Part shown: piece after piece, positions 22,045-32,120 of the stretch
Layout of the letters: the number at the start of each line of letters is the position of its first letter
Numbering within the stretch: position 1 is the first letter of the stretch
From: Hyaloperonospora brassicae
Lineage: Eukaryota; Oomycota; Peronosporomycetes; Peronosporales; Peronosporaceae
DNA length: 64,000 nucleotides
Assembly: GCA_947650285.1 (NCBI GenBank)
Contig: CANTFL010000086.1
Location: 1,426,001 to 1,490,000 of the forward strand
Direction: 5' to 3'
Notes under the pieces: generated by a model
What the model was told of the DNA's origin: nothing
The model's input: only the letters and a program-made list of their open reading frames with translations
The model's database searches: none
Made by a program: the position numbers and the translations under genes

Positions 22045-23666
22045 ATGCGCGTCCTCCGTCTCACGTCCGCCGCCGCCGCCCTCGCAGTGCTCTCGGCCAC
22101 AGCCGTCTCAGCTGACGAGTCGACGTCGAGGTACGCACGTGGAGCGAGTCATTCGATGCTGTTGCGCTGGGTACCCCACCCCCACTCCCACTACTGCCAC
22201 ATCACCACACCACTTTCACCACTAACATACCTCTGCTACTGCTGCTGCTGCTACTGCCGTACAACCTGTTGCGCTGATCCATTGGCTGCTGCTGTCTCTG
22301 CTACTGCTGCAGCACTCTCCGCCGCCTCGTGACGCTCTCTCGCCACGGCAGCCGCGCGCCCAACGACGTCGTCCAGGCCACGTGTCCACGCAACAGGGCC
22401 AATCTCGAGGCCTACGAGGTGCCGCTCACGCAGCTCACGGAGGTCGGCATGAAGCAGTTGCAGGCCGCGGGCGAGCACATTCGCCACACGTACATGGCCG
22501 ACGAGCCACTGCACCACGAGGCGTTCCTGTCGCGCTCACTCAATGGCGTGCACCACGCGCACTTTGAGACGTACTTTCGAGCCGACGCGGCCACGCGCTG
22601 CTCGCAAAGTGCGACGGCACTGGGCTACGGCCTCTATCCAGACGGCACAGGTCCGCTCGGCTTCCCGCGTCAACCTGTGCCCGTTACGATGCAACTGGTG
22701 GAGAACGAACACGCGTTTGCGGCTCCAAAGGGACCGTGCAAGGCCACACAAGAGGCGGACCTGGCAGTGTATGCTCGAACGCGAGCTCCGGAGCTCTTTG
22801 ACCAGTACCGTGACGTGCTTCAGCAGCTGGGCCGAGTGTGTGGGGTGGCAGTTGAGGACATTCCCAATGTACCGGGCGGCGAAGACGTTGTGCTGGGCGT
22901 CAAGGACCTGGTCGACATGTTTGCCTTCGATCGCGACGAGGGGCTGCCGCTTACGGAAGGAATGACGGTCGAAGCACGCGCGAAACTGGAGCAACTGGCC
23001 TTCACGAACCTCATGGAGCGGTACTACTCGACGGACCGCAAAGTCACGTACTGGGTGGGTGGGTTTGCCGAGTTGCTGCTCAACACACTGGAAGGTGGAG
23101 CTGTGCCGACGGCACCATCGAAGTCGGCATACCGTTACTTTTCGTACCATGGCCATCGTGAACTACTGCACGGTCTGGGCATGATGCTGGGCTGGGAGTT
23201 CCACTTCGAGGGACTGCCCCGAGCTCTCAATGTGACGGCTCTCCATCCAGGAACGTCCATGTTCTTTGAGCTGCGCGCACGTCAACCCACCGCCAAAGAG
23301 ACGCAACAGCAGCCGGAGGCGAACGAGACCTATTTCGTGCGGTCGTACATGTGGTCGCCGTACACTAAGCGCGAGCAAGTCAAGCTCACGAAATGCTCCG
23401 TTGCAGACTGTCCGTTGCAAGAGTTCAAAGACATCATTGCAAGCCACATCGCCAAGACCGGTACGTGGGAGAGCATTTGCAACTATCAAGAGCCGGCCGT
23501 GCGTCCAGGCAAGCCAACACTCGCTCAGGAGCCTGCTGTCAAGAGCGGTCACGGCTTCACAGGCTCTGCCGTGCTGACTGCGATCGGTATTGTCGTGATG
23601 ATGGGGCTAGCAGTCACGGCTGTCAAGGTCTATACTGCACGCCGCCGCGGGTACACCATGATATGA
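22045..23666 (+). CDS. Membrane-anchored histidine phosphatase family protein (copy B)
   Basis: Mirror copy of the gene at 18828-20449, with exons 22045..22130 and 22313..23666 and 479 residues identical to copy A. The donor is AG|GTACGC and the acceptor CTGCAG|CAC. The junction codon AGC joins the secreted N-terminus to TLRRLVTLSRHGSRAP. An upstream in-frame start is not needed, because the ATG at 22045 gives a clean signal peptide. It carries the same YHGHRE replacement of the His-Asp motif and the same C-terminal transmembrane helix. It is transcribed away from the central spacer, opposite to copy A, and converges on GH81 copy B. Confidence 0.85.
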
Positions 23667-23988
23667 GTTCCCAGGTGAGTGGGTGCAGCTCCTGCACCTG
23701 TTTGGCTGACGCGCTGCGAAAACGTGACGGTGGTTAGTGAGCGGAATGGACCTCTGAGGACAGCTTCGACCATGATGAACGCCGACAGTGGCGGTTCAAT
23801 ATACATGTATTTGTGTGTGGATAGTTGAGGCGTCTCCGCGTGTTCAAGATCAAGCGCAGTTCTCTGCGCGGGTGTCGCTGGACGTGCAGGAAGCTGCCAA
23901 TGTCTGGCAGCGAGGGGTTCGTTGGTACAGAGTCGACAGCGTCGACGACTCGAGAAGGATGAGGTTGCAAGTGGTGCACTATGCCCTC

Positions 23989-26598
23989 TCAGGAGGACGG
24001 AGTGGCAGTCGCAGGTGCGGTCTTCCGCTTGCCACTCCGCTTGCACGACGAGACGGTCGGAGTTGCAGGCGTTGACAGAGACGTGGCGTCCGGAACGTTC
24101 GTCTCCACCGTCGGAGTCGCAGGCGTTGATGGTATCTCAGGTGCGGGCGTTGGTGCGGCGGCCGTGACGATCTTAGCACCTTCAGCATCTTCCTGATCGA
24201 CGGTCGGGGTCGCGGTGGCTGCCACGGACGCGTCCATCGCGTCGGCCGAGCTGGACCCAGATGCCTCAATGGTGGCGACTGTGCTGGTGCTATCGCTCGC
24301 GCTCGGTCCACCGCGCGAGGCTGCATTGTACAGAGCCCACGAGCGAGAGAGCCCGTCGTCCATCGCAACAGTTGCGAGCTTTGCTAGTGCGTCGGCTTGG
24401 TCGATGACCGCCTCGTTCACGAGCAGGAGGGACAGCCAGGCGTTGGACGTGTCGCCGCTCGTGACGATGGCCTCCTTGGACAGCACGTCGTCCCATTCCT
24501 CCTGGACAAACGCCTTCGTCCGCACGAGACCGTTGATGGGCGACACGGGGATCATCTGGATGCCGTGGATACAGTACTTCTCGGCGCTGAACCACGTCGC
24601 GTAGTCCGCCTTGTTGTCGAAGAAGATGCCCGTGACGTGGTTGGGCACGAACTGCGGCGGGTGGATCGTATTGTCCGACGTCATGAGGAAGTACGTGCGC
24701 ACGGCGCGCGCGTTCAGGCGCAGCATGAGACTGCCCAAGTCTTCCACGGCCTTGTTCGCCGTCACTTTGCCCCAGAGCATCATGCCGTAGCTGAAGTTGA
24801 CGTCCTCCGAGGTGCTCTCCTCGTCTTTGCCGTCGGCCATGGGGGTCACGCCGTGCGAGTACGAGTGGCCGCGGAACCACGAAAAGTGGCGGAACGTCGG
24901 GAAGTACGCGTCGTCTTCGCTCGGGTTGGCCACGTCGCGCAGCATCGTCCAGACCATCGTCTCGAGTCGCGCCATGCCCGACCAGGACGGGTCCAGCTTC
25001 TTCAGGATGGCCGACGCCGTGACCCAGTAGCCGTAATGGTAGTGGTGGTCGTTGTAGATGCCGTTGCCGAACTCGACGTTGACGTCGCGGGCCGTGAAGA
25101 CCTGACTGGTGACGATGCCCTTGTACGCCGTCTCGTAGACAAGCGGCGAGCCGAGTTTGTTGTCCAAGAACGGCTCGAGCAGTTTCTCGAGCTTGGCGAG
25201 ACAAGTGCTCAGCAACGCCGTGTCTTCGCCCACGACGGCGCTGTCGGCGGCCATCAAGCAGAGCGACGCGTACTTTTGATACGCTTTGCCGTCAAAGTAC
25301 CAGCTGCCCGTGTGGAGGCTCCAGTGGCTGTCGATGTCGCGCTGCAGCGTCGACAGGAGATCGATCTGGGCGACCACGTCCGGTGACGGCTTGTGGCGCG
25401 GGTAAAAGTCCACTTCGTCGGCCGCTTCGTCCTCGGTCAACGTCCAGCTCGACGACGTGGTCACTTGGCCGACCATCTGGCCGCGCGTCGTCGAGTGCAG
25501 CACAATGGCGCCGCTCGACTGGGACGTGCGGGCGTCGGCCATGACTTCGACCTGGTGCGGCAGCGCAAAGTGGAGCAGCCCCGTGCGGTCGCAGCCCGTG
25601 CCCTCTGTCTCCCACTGGAACGAGTACGCCGTGCGCGACTCCATGACGAAGCTGCCGCCACGCACGACGCAGGACACGTAGTCGTCGTAGACGCTGTGGT
25701 CGCCGCCCTCGGGAAGAACCGCCACGCGGAGCGTACCCGTGTAGGCCGCACTGGCCGCGAAGACCGAGCCCGTGCTGTCGATCGAGAAGGACGCGCTCGT
25801 GTCGCTCGAGTAGACCACCCACGTCTGCTTGTTGGGCAGCTGGAGGACGTACTTGCCGGGCGTGGAGCTGTCCGTGAGCGTCATGGCGTACTCCGAGTGG
25901 ATTGCCGCCGTGAGACCGGCGTACGTGGCCGAGACGAACGCCATTCCGTTGACAAGCGCCGAGTCCATGCAGCTATCGCCGCCCGATGCGACGCAAGTGC
26001 GCACACGGACGCCCTCGTCACTGAACGCGTAGATCTCGTAGTCGGGTTCGGTCGACGCGAACTCCGTCGCGGACAGCGTGAGGTCGTTGTGGAAGGCGTG
26101 CAGGTAGTACTTGACGACGCCGTTGACCTCGTTGGCCATACTGCGGTACGAGTACGGGTAGCACGCCTGGAGGCCGAACGGGGCTTTCTTGGGCAGCTTG
26201 AGCGCGTACGGGTTCGCCCAGGCCGGCGTTGCCACCGTGTCCGCGTCCTGCGCCGTCGTGTGGATGAGGTTCCCCCACCACTTGTTGGTCGGCAGCGGTC
26301 GCGTGAGCAACTCGGCCGCCATGTTGGCGATCGGCGCCAAGTCGGAGAGTGTGTCGCGGCGCTGGAAGATGTCGGACGGTGCGTCGGTCGAGAACGGGGC
26401 GCGGTACTTGTTGCTGATGCTGCTGCTGCTGCTGCTGCTGCTGGTGGTGCTGCTGGTGATAGTGCTGCCTTCGAGTCGTTCCTGAAGCGCATGGACAGTG
26501 CCCACTTGTTCCGTGCTGTCGGCGAGCGACAGGTTCGTGTCTGCCGCAGCGACGGCGGCCGCTGTCCCGACTGCTTGAAACAAGCGCACGATCTTCAT
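23989..26598 (-). CDS. Secreted endo-1,3-beta-glucanase, GH81 family (copy B)
   Basis: Inverted copy of the 15896-18505 gene, 869 residues, intact. Signal peptide, WWGNL hallmark, IYNDHHYHYGYW and ESTSED catalytic motifs and the ATP-rich tail are all preserved. Relative to copy A I see four amino-acid differences: Thr to Ser in the poly-Ser linker, Val to Met after PIAN, Ala to Val in STGSxFAAS, and Leu to Ser in DLLxTLQRD. None touches a catalytic residue. Shadow frames in other registers show no further differences, so silent changes seem absent. The LINE inserted about 0.6 kb upstream of this start (27180), separating copy B from any regulatory DNA farther out. Confidence 0.95.
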   Translation of the reverse strand: MKIVRLFQAVGTAAAVAAADTNLSLADSTEQVGTVHALQERLEGSTITSSTTSSSSSSSSISNKYRAPFSTDAPSDIFQRRDTLSDLAPIANMAAELLTRPLPTNKWWGNLIHTTAQDADTVATPAWANPYALKLPKKAPFGLQACYPYSYRSMANEVNGVVKYYLHAFHNDLTLSATEFASTEPDYEIYAFSDEGVRVRTCVASGGDSCMDSALVNGMAFVSATYAGLTAAIHSEYAMTLTDSSTPGKYVLQLPNKQTWVVYSSDTSASFSIDSTGSVFAASAAYTGTLRVAVLPEGGDHSVYDDYVSCVVRGGSFVMESRTAYSFQWETEGTGCDRTGLLHFALPHQVEVMADARTSQSSGAIVLHSTTRGQMVGQVTTSSSWTLTEDEAADEVDFYPRHKPSPDVVAQIDLLSTLQRDIDSHWSLHTGSWYFDGKAYQKYASLCLMAADSAVVGEDTALLSTCLAKLEKLLEPFLDNKLGSPLVYETAYKGIVTSQVFTARDVNVEFGNGIYNDHHYHYGYWVTASAILKKLDPSWSGMARLETMVWTMLRDVANPSEDDAYFPTFRHFSWFRGHSYSHGVTPMADGKDEESTSEDVNFSYGMMLWGKVTANKAVEDLGSLMLRLNARAVRTYFLMTSDNTIHPPQFVPNHVTGIFFDNKADYATWFSAEKYCIHGIQMIPVSPINGLVRTKAFVQEEWDDVLSKEAIVTSGDTSNAWLSLLLVNEAVIDQADALAKLATVAMDDGLSRSWALYNAASRGGPSASDSTSTVATIEASGSSSADAMDASVAATATPTVDQEDAEGAKIVTAAAPTPAPEIPSTPATPTVETNVPDATSLSTPATPTVSSCKRSGKRKTAPATATPSS

Positions 26599-27162
26599 CC
26601 GTGCGAAGAGAGTGAGGCGACGAGCGGTCGTGCGAAGAGGTCAGTGCTGCTGTAGTTGTTGCAGTTGCTGTTGTTGCTGCTGCTGGAGGTGCGCTGCTCC
26701 GAGCAAAAGTGGGAATGCCTTCACCCGACGTCGAGCTCACAGATCCGCTGCAGCGCACCACTTTTCCACGTCCGAGTGAGAAAAGCGATCGTCGGTGCTG
26801 GACCTGAACGCGCTCATGGGATGCCGAGGCGCCACGAAACGCACCACCTGCAGCGCGGACCCACATCGCCTGAGGAGACTGTGGCATTTGGAGGTGGCGA
26901 AACGGTGGCCAGCAGGAGATCCTCCGTCCAGTCTCGACGGTGGCCCGTCCACTCGCGTCCGCCGTGGCGCGCGATCAATTGGTTTCGGTGCTGACCATTG
27001 CGTCGGTAGCCAGACGTGTCCCACAGTCTCAGTGCGCTCGGGTGGTCAGCGCCCGCAGGTCAAGTGGGTCGTTCCACCGCCAGTGTAACGTGACGGTGCC
27101 GCTTTCTGATTCATTCACTGCGGCTGGATACGCGCAAGCGTTTTTCCACCGTTATGGCTTCT

Positions 27163-27179
27163 CGTGTCCCATGTGGAGA
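27163..27179. repeat. Target-site duplication, copy 1 (LINE insertion)
   Basis: CGTGTCCCATGTGGAGA appears here and again at 28758-28774 on either side of the LINE. The left arm contains this sequence once (15315-15331), which proves it is a duplication of the target. Confidence 0.93.
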
Positions 27180-28757
27180 GAGAGAGAGATTTCATGACTG
27201 TCTATTAACACGTGATTATGTACAAGATGTCTGAAAGCTCCTGAGCCAGGAAATCAAGTCCGGATCCGGAAGAGTTTCGTGACTATGACCCAGAGAAACC
27301 TCGATGTCTCGAGGTACTTGGGTAAAAAGTTCGATGCCGGCGTGCAAGAGAGCCCCTTGCACGACACTACTAATACCGCGATGTTCACGTTTGGCCAGCG
27401 CTAGGAGTTGGCGTATCCCTGACTCCCAGAAACGGGTTACACTTTGCGATGTCGTAGTCAGCACTCCCCTGAACACCGCATCGTTTCGCTCCTGCCATAA
27501 GTGGGTGAGGCACATGGTACTCATAAGAAACCAAATCCGTTTCCAGACGTGGACTCCTGCCTCGACGTCTTCCATGAACCGTTTGAGCAACCGTTGTCTC
27601 AACCGTGGTGAGATAGCTGGGGCTTGACGATTGGCACTGCCAAGATATTGGCAAGTACCAAATCGGTCTGCCGCAGTTTCACCGGTCCAATGACCGATTA
27701 ATTTTGCCCAACACGCACGCGCCTTCGGGCAATCCCAGAATATATGGGCCTGTGTTTCTTGAATCCCTCGACATGCTTGATGTACGCGACAACTATTGTC
27801 GTCTTTGCGATTTTCATGGTAAAGGTTGAGTTGCATGGTTGCTATACGATAGCAAGTCCACACCTGGTATTCTGTGAGCCCATGTGCATGGTCCCAAACT
27901 TGAGACGGACGCTGGTGCGCTACAGCTCGCTGCCATGTGTCCGTTCTGGTGGCAGCTTCCAGACGCTGCAGCAGTGGACGTAATGCCACAGAAAGCTGAC
28001 GTTTGTGAAGCTTAAATGACAGACGGGAGAGTGTTGTGCGAATGGATGCATTTGGCACCTCATCTGCGACCGCCCATGGAAATCGATGATGTCGAGGATG
28101 AGCGTTAAACACTACGCCCTGCTGCTGGAGTTGTTCAAGCCATGTTGCCCTTTCCACTTCACGATCCGTCGCTAGTTCAGGAAGCCTTGTTGTAAAGAAC
28201 CAACGAAACCCGTCGGCCGCCTGCGTCAGGTGAACCTGAGCTTCCTCTAGAACCTTGTGTCCCCTTCTCACTCCAGATATGCGACCCCGGCTTTCGGACG
28301 ACCAGTCATAGTCATACCGAAAAGGAGGAGCGTGCCGAAGTGTCAACTGAGGCTGGAGCGCTAAATCAGTTCCGATCCGAAAAGGTGGGGATGCCAGTAA
28401 TATCGCAGTTGCCCATCGTCGTAGCTTGGGGTGCGAATGATTGGTGACGTGCTGTCCGGACAGTGGTATGCTGAAAACAAACTCGGACGGCCCCGTCCGT
28501 CTAATACGCAAGTCCGAGATGGTGCATGGTACGATCCGGTCATACGTATAGCCGAGCAACTGCCTGCCCCGTGCATCCCGGATATATGGATTCTTGCTCC
28601 ATCCAAGCGTCCCCCAAAATTGATGAATAGATTTCAAGTGGGGATCCGTGTGTGCTAATGCTTCAGGGAAAGTCGAGTAATACGACAGAACCCATTCATC
28701 CTCTTCCCACCAGCTTCCTGCACCGGCGAGTAGAGTTGGTGTGTACGCACGTACCCG
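27180..28757 (-). mobile_element. 5'-truncated non-LTR retrotransposon (LINE), 3' end of RT ORF
   Basis: A 1.58-kb insertion on the minus strand. One open frame of about 510 residues of element origin ends at 27216. It carries a reverse-transcriptase C-terminal zinc-binding region (zf-RVT), with the Cys/His pattern around HIFWDCPKARACW. The catalytic palm is absent, so the element is 5'-truncated at 28757. About 36 bp of 3' UTR are followed by a short (TCTC)n tail instead of poly(A). It is flanked by a 17-bp target-site duplication, the hallmark of target-primed reverse transcription. The frame has no stop, consistent with a fairly recent insertion. Upstream in-frame codons beyond 28757 belong to the duplicated arm and not to the element. 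Confidence 0.9.
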
Positions 28758-28774
28758 CGTGTCCCATGTGGAGA
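28758..28774. repeat. Target-site duplication, copy 2 (LINE insertion)
   Basis: Second copy of CGTGTCCCATGTGGAGA. From here the right arm resumes and can be followed to 29006. Confidence 0.93.
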
Positions 28775-29006
28775 CACAGTGTGGTACGCAGCGTGTCGCG
28801 CTTGACACCCCGACGATCAGACGAGGCGGGTCGAGGCAAAGTGCGTCGTCACGTCGTGGCTTCAGTCGATGGACGGCGCTGCTTCAATGCGGACGGCGGT
28901 GGTGCAGAGAAGAGCCGAAGTTGATGGGCGGACGTCGTTGTCACGTACAGAAGTGGGGCGGGTGACCTCGATGTAGATGTCAGAGTAGAGCGAAGAAAGG
29001 CCAGGA

Positions 29007-32000
29007 ACATCTTGGCGTGTTGTTGACGTTTTCTCGGGTTGTTGATCGAGTACTCTGACTTTTGCTTTCCGACGGTCAGCCAAAAAGCGCTTTCTTTTGC
29101 TAGACGGTTTTATGCGGACATAAATCATGTTTTGTGCCGTAATTTGGCTGTGCGGCTCTGACAACCTGTCAGGCGGAAGGACTGCGTGAATATTGTCAGT
29201 CGATCCGAGTATCGCCAGCGAACGTACTTGTCCCAGAGGGCAAATGGCAATGTCACGTGTCTGGGATACGTCGGGAGTACCGCTGGAAACAGCTTCGTGT
29301 GATATTCCGGTTACTCCGACTGTAGTTTTATGTCCGCAAATAATGGAAGTGAAGTGACACGCCGCTTTTCGACGACTCGGACAACAAAACTATGTATTTC
29401 TTCTCGGCCGACAAAGGACGAGGTAGTTTGCGCTCTGCATGCTTACTACAGCAGAAAGCAGGCAGATGACCCGATGTAGCCGAGTAGTCCCGTTGGGAGC
29501 TTTGGCGTGAGTGCATTATTCCCCCACTCATGTCAAAGCTACCGACGAAACTACCACCACACTGAAGGCAAAAGAATCGTTTACGCATGTCGCCATTTCT
29601 TGCAGTACACACAAAGACTTGACCCCGTAGCGTGGGCACTTTTTGTATCACACGTATATCATTTGGGTGCTACTAGTAGCAGAAACAAGCAACCTCGTGC
29701 AGCAAACCCACGTACTATCGCCTGACAACGACGTGTACGATGCGGTGCTATTTTATCCGGCTGGAACAACGGCTGTAGCAATGTACTCTACGGCTCACGG
29801 CGAGAAGACGCCGATTTTGGGAGGACTCTTGAGCCAGCTGTGCACATTGGACTTGTCAAGAGTTGCTATAGATGGCAATGAAGCAGCGCAAGTAATTTGA
29901 CTGAATGTGTGCAAACGGCTGCGCAATAGACGCAACACCAGGACAGAACAACGACTCCCGCACGTATTGTCTCGACATCACTCGAATGCGGCCACGACGT
30001 ATGGACGCGCAGACGTGTAATGATGTTACGAGTGCGGCAAAAGAATGAACCCACGTATCCGAGAACAACGAATGTCGCCGAGTCACTGCTGCTTTTCTTG
30101 CGCGCAGCTCATTTCTTGTTGCATGAAATTGGCCAATAGACACCTCTATATGGAATGACATAAGCGGCTAACCTGCCGCGGCGAATGACATGTTGTCTCC
30201 GATGCAATGGCGGACAGCAAACGTGTTGCTCCACCATTATTATTAATCCTTCGAGACCGGCCATTGTAAATGCATACGATACTCTTCAGTGCCGGACTGC
30301 GTACAGAAACTTTGCTTCATCGTTTCCACGCATCCAGTCTCGTCAACGTGTATCTTCAGCTGGCACTCACTATGTCGACGGGTAACGTTAATCCACGTTG
30401 CTGGGTTCAAAAAAGCGCGAAACTGTCGCTTGTCGCGCATTTTTCTCGCAGTGGCAGTTCACAGCAACGTGCGAGGTCGACTGAAAGCTCTCGATATTAC
30501 AGACGGAGACATGAGCTTCCTACCCGAGAGCACCGAAGGCGAGATGAGTACGCCAACCAAGCACGGGAGCAGCTGAGATTTCAATACACAGAGTCGCAGC
30601 AGATGCGCTTTGCCATGACCAACGCCGAAATCGGTCATCAGCTGATCAATTTGAGGCACGCTCTAGTCGTTCCAACCTGGTCGTTCTACAACTGTTCCAC
30701 GCGCGGAAGAAATGGACATGTGTCACTCATTACACGTGTCGTCAACGAAGAGCCAACAGCGTTGTCTGAAGCCTGGACCTACCTGATCATATGATCTACA
30801 GCGACGATGGGGCCGATACGTCGCTAGGTGCCGTGCAGTGTAATCATACACTACGCTACTCTCTACTTCTTGTCGTGACAAACAGAAGATAGTGACACAT
30901 GGTCATCAAGGATGACACCAAACATCGCATAGCCGGGATCGATCGTTCGACAATCGCGGCCACCACAGCCTGTCTCTTGAACACCGACACCGCACGCTTT
31001 GATGGATGAGCAGTGCCAGTTGTCAACCGCGATCTCATTTCTCGCACTTGCTCGCTCAGCATGGGCTCACCAAATGTTCTGCATCACCGCACGGCCCCGT
31101 TTATGAAGAAGATTCATTTATTGCGTTTTAGGGTCGCGTGCATATTTCGAAGCATCCAAATTGTGGACATATTTTCTGGTCGACCTATTTCGTGAAAAGC
31201 TGTGCAGATTTACGAATGAGGCTTTATTTTCACCAATGTGATCACTGGTCTCATGCAATCGAGATGAAGTACAACTGCAGATGGGCGGATCTGCATCCCA
31301 GATGCAATTGTCTTCTCTGTCTTCCTTACCGAATCATTTTACTATCGGTCTTGCAGCCATATTTAGTTTCACATATAGGCGCCACTTACTTTGCGCTGCA
31401 ATATCGCGCATGTGCGAATACGCGATATGTACTGCCACGTAAAGGTGTCCACGACTGTGCCTTACGTAGCTATCACCTAAATGCGTCAGGCCCGTATTCG
31501 CATATGATGCGTGCCCGTGTCTATGTGAACTTGAAAGACACTGCATACGATTGGCCTACTAAGGTCAATCGAACCGGACTCAGAAATCATCAGTAGACCA
31601 CAACGATATCCACACTCGTTGCGGTCTAAGAATGGTTGGTTCATGATTCACCTTGTACTTCCTTAGCTTGTTTGCTCTCATGCAACAACACTTGCATGCA
31701 GCTTCTTTCGCCATCTTGTCTACGACAGATCTCTCGATATGTTGCACCTCCAAGCAAGTGCACTGTTACCCCAGATACAAATACCGCAAAACAAGTGCTG
31801 TTCCGCCTGCAAAACAAGTGCTTCTCCGTCACCTACTTTAGCGACACCAATGGGTGACGGTCATGTCGCTGCCCGCGCACTTTGTAGCTCCTTTTTTTGT
31901 ACAGCTCTCTTTTCCGATAGTAATCACAGCGATTGCATCCCTATCGAGCGCGCCGACCGCCAACCCAAACCCCACCGCTCTTACCACACTCTGATGAACG

Positions 32001-32120
32001 GGCTACCAGCGGGGCAGAGCGAGGGGAGGGGACAGTATCAGCTTTGACAGACCCTCTTGCACAGTCATACCCTCGGCTTCGACCGCTCCTCCTCCTCCTC
32101 TGTGTCTTCGATAGTGCTGC
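29007..32120. other. 3.1-kb gap between inverted duplication and glycosyltransferase; no confident gene
   Basis: Composition is less GC-rich than in the genes. Two forward frames look mildly protein-like: 29643-29900 (85 codons, with SPDNDVYDAVLFYPAG) and 30270-30794 (174 codons, with charged segments such as REQLRFQYTESQQMRF). Neither has a recognisable domain, start context or splice partners. They could be decayed gene or transposon fragments. Confidence 0.4.

Larger units (their letters stand above)
21758..29006 (-). repeat. Right arm of the inverted duplication, interrupted by a LINE
   Basis: Reverse complement of 15083-20736. The arm is continuous from 21758 to 27179, broken by the LINE and its duplicated target (27180-28774), then resumes to 29006. 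Within 21758-27179 I find only four substitutions relative to the left arm, all inside GH81. In the outer 232 bp there are four more, three of them in the last 17 bp. Confidence 0.96.

Noticed and set aside
29113..29338. 12-bp inverted repeat (TGCGGACATAAA at 29113-29124, complement at 29327-29338) as possible transposon termini
   Set aside because: The enclosed about 200 bp has no target duplication or other MITE feature, and 12 bp could be chance.
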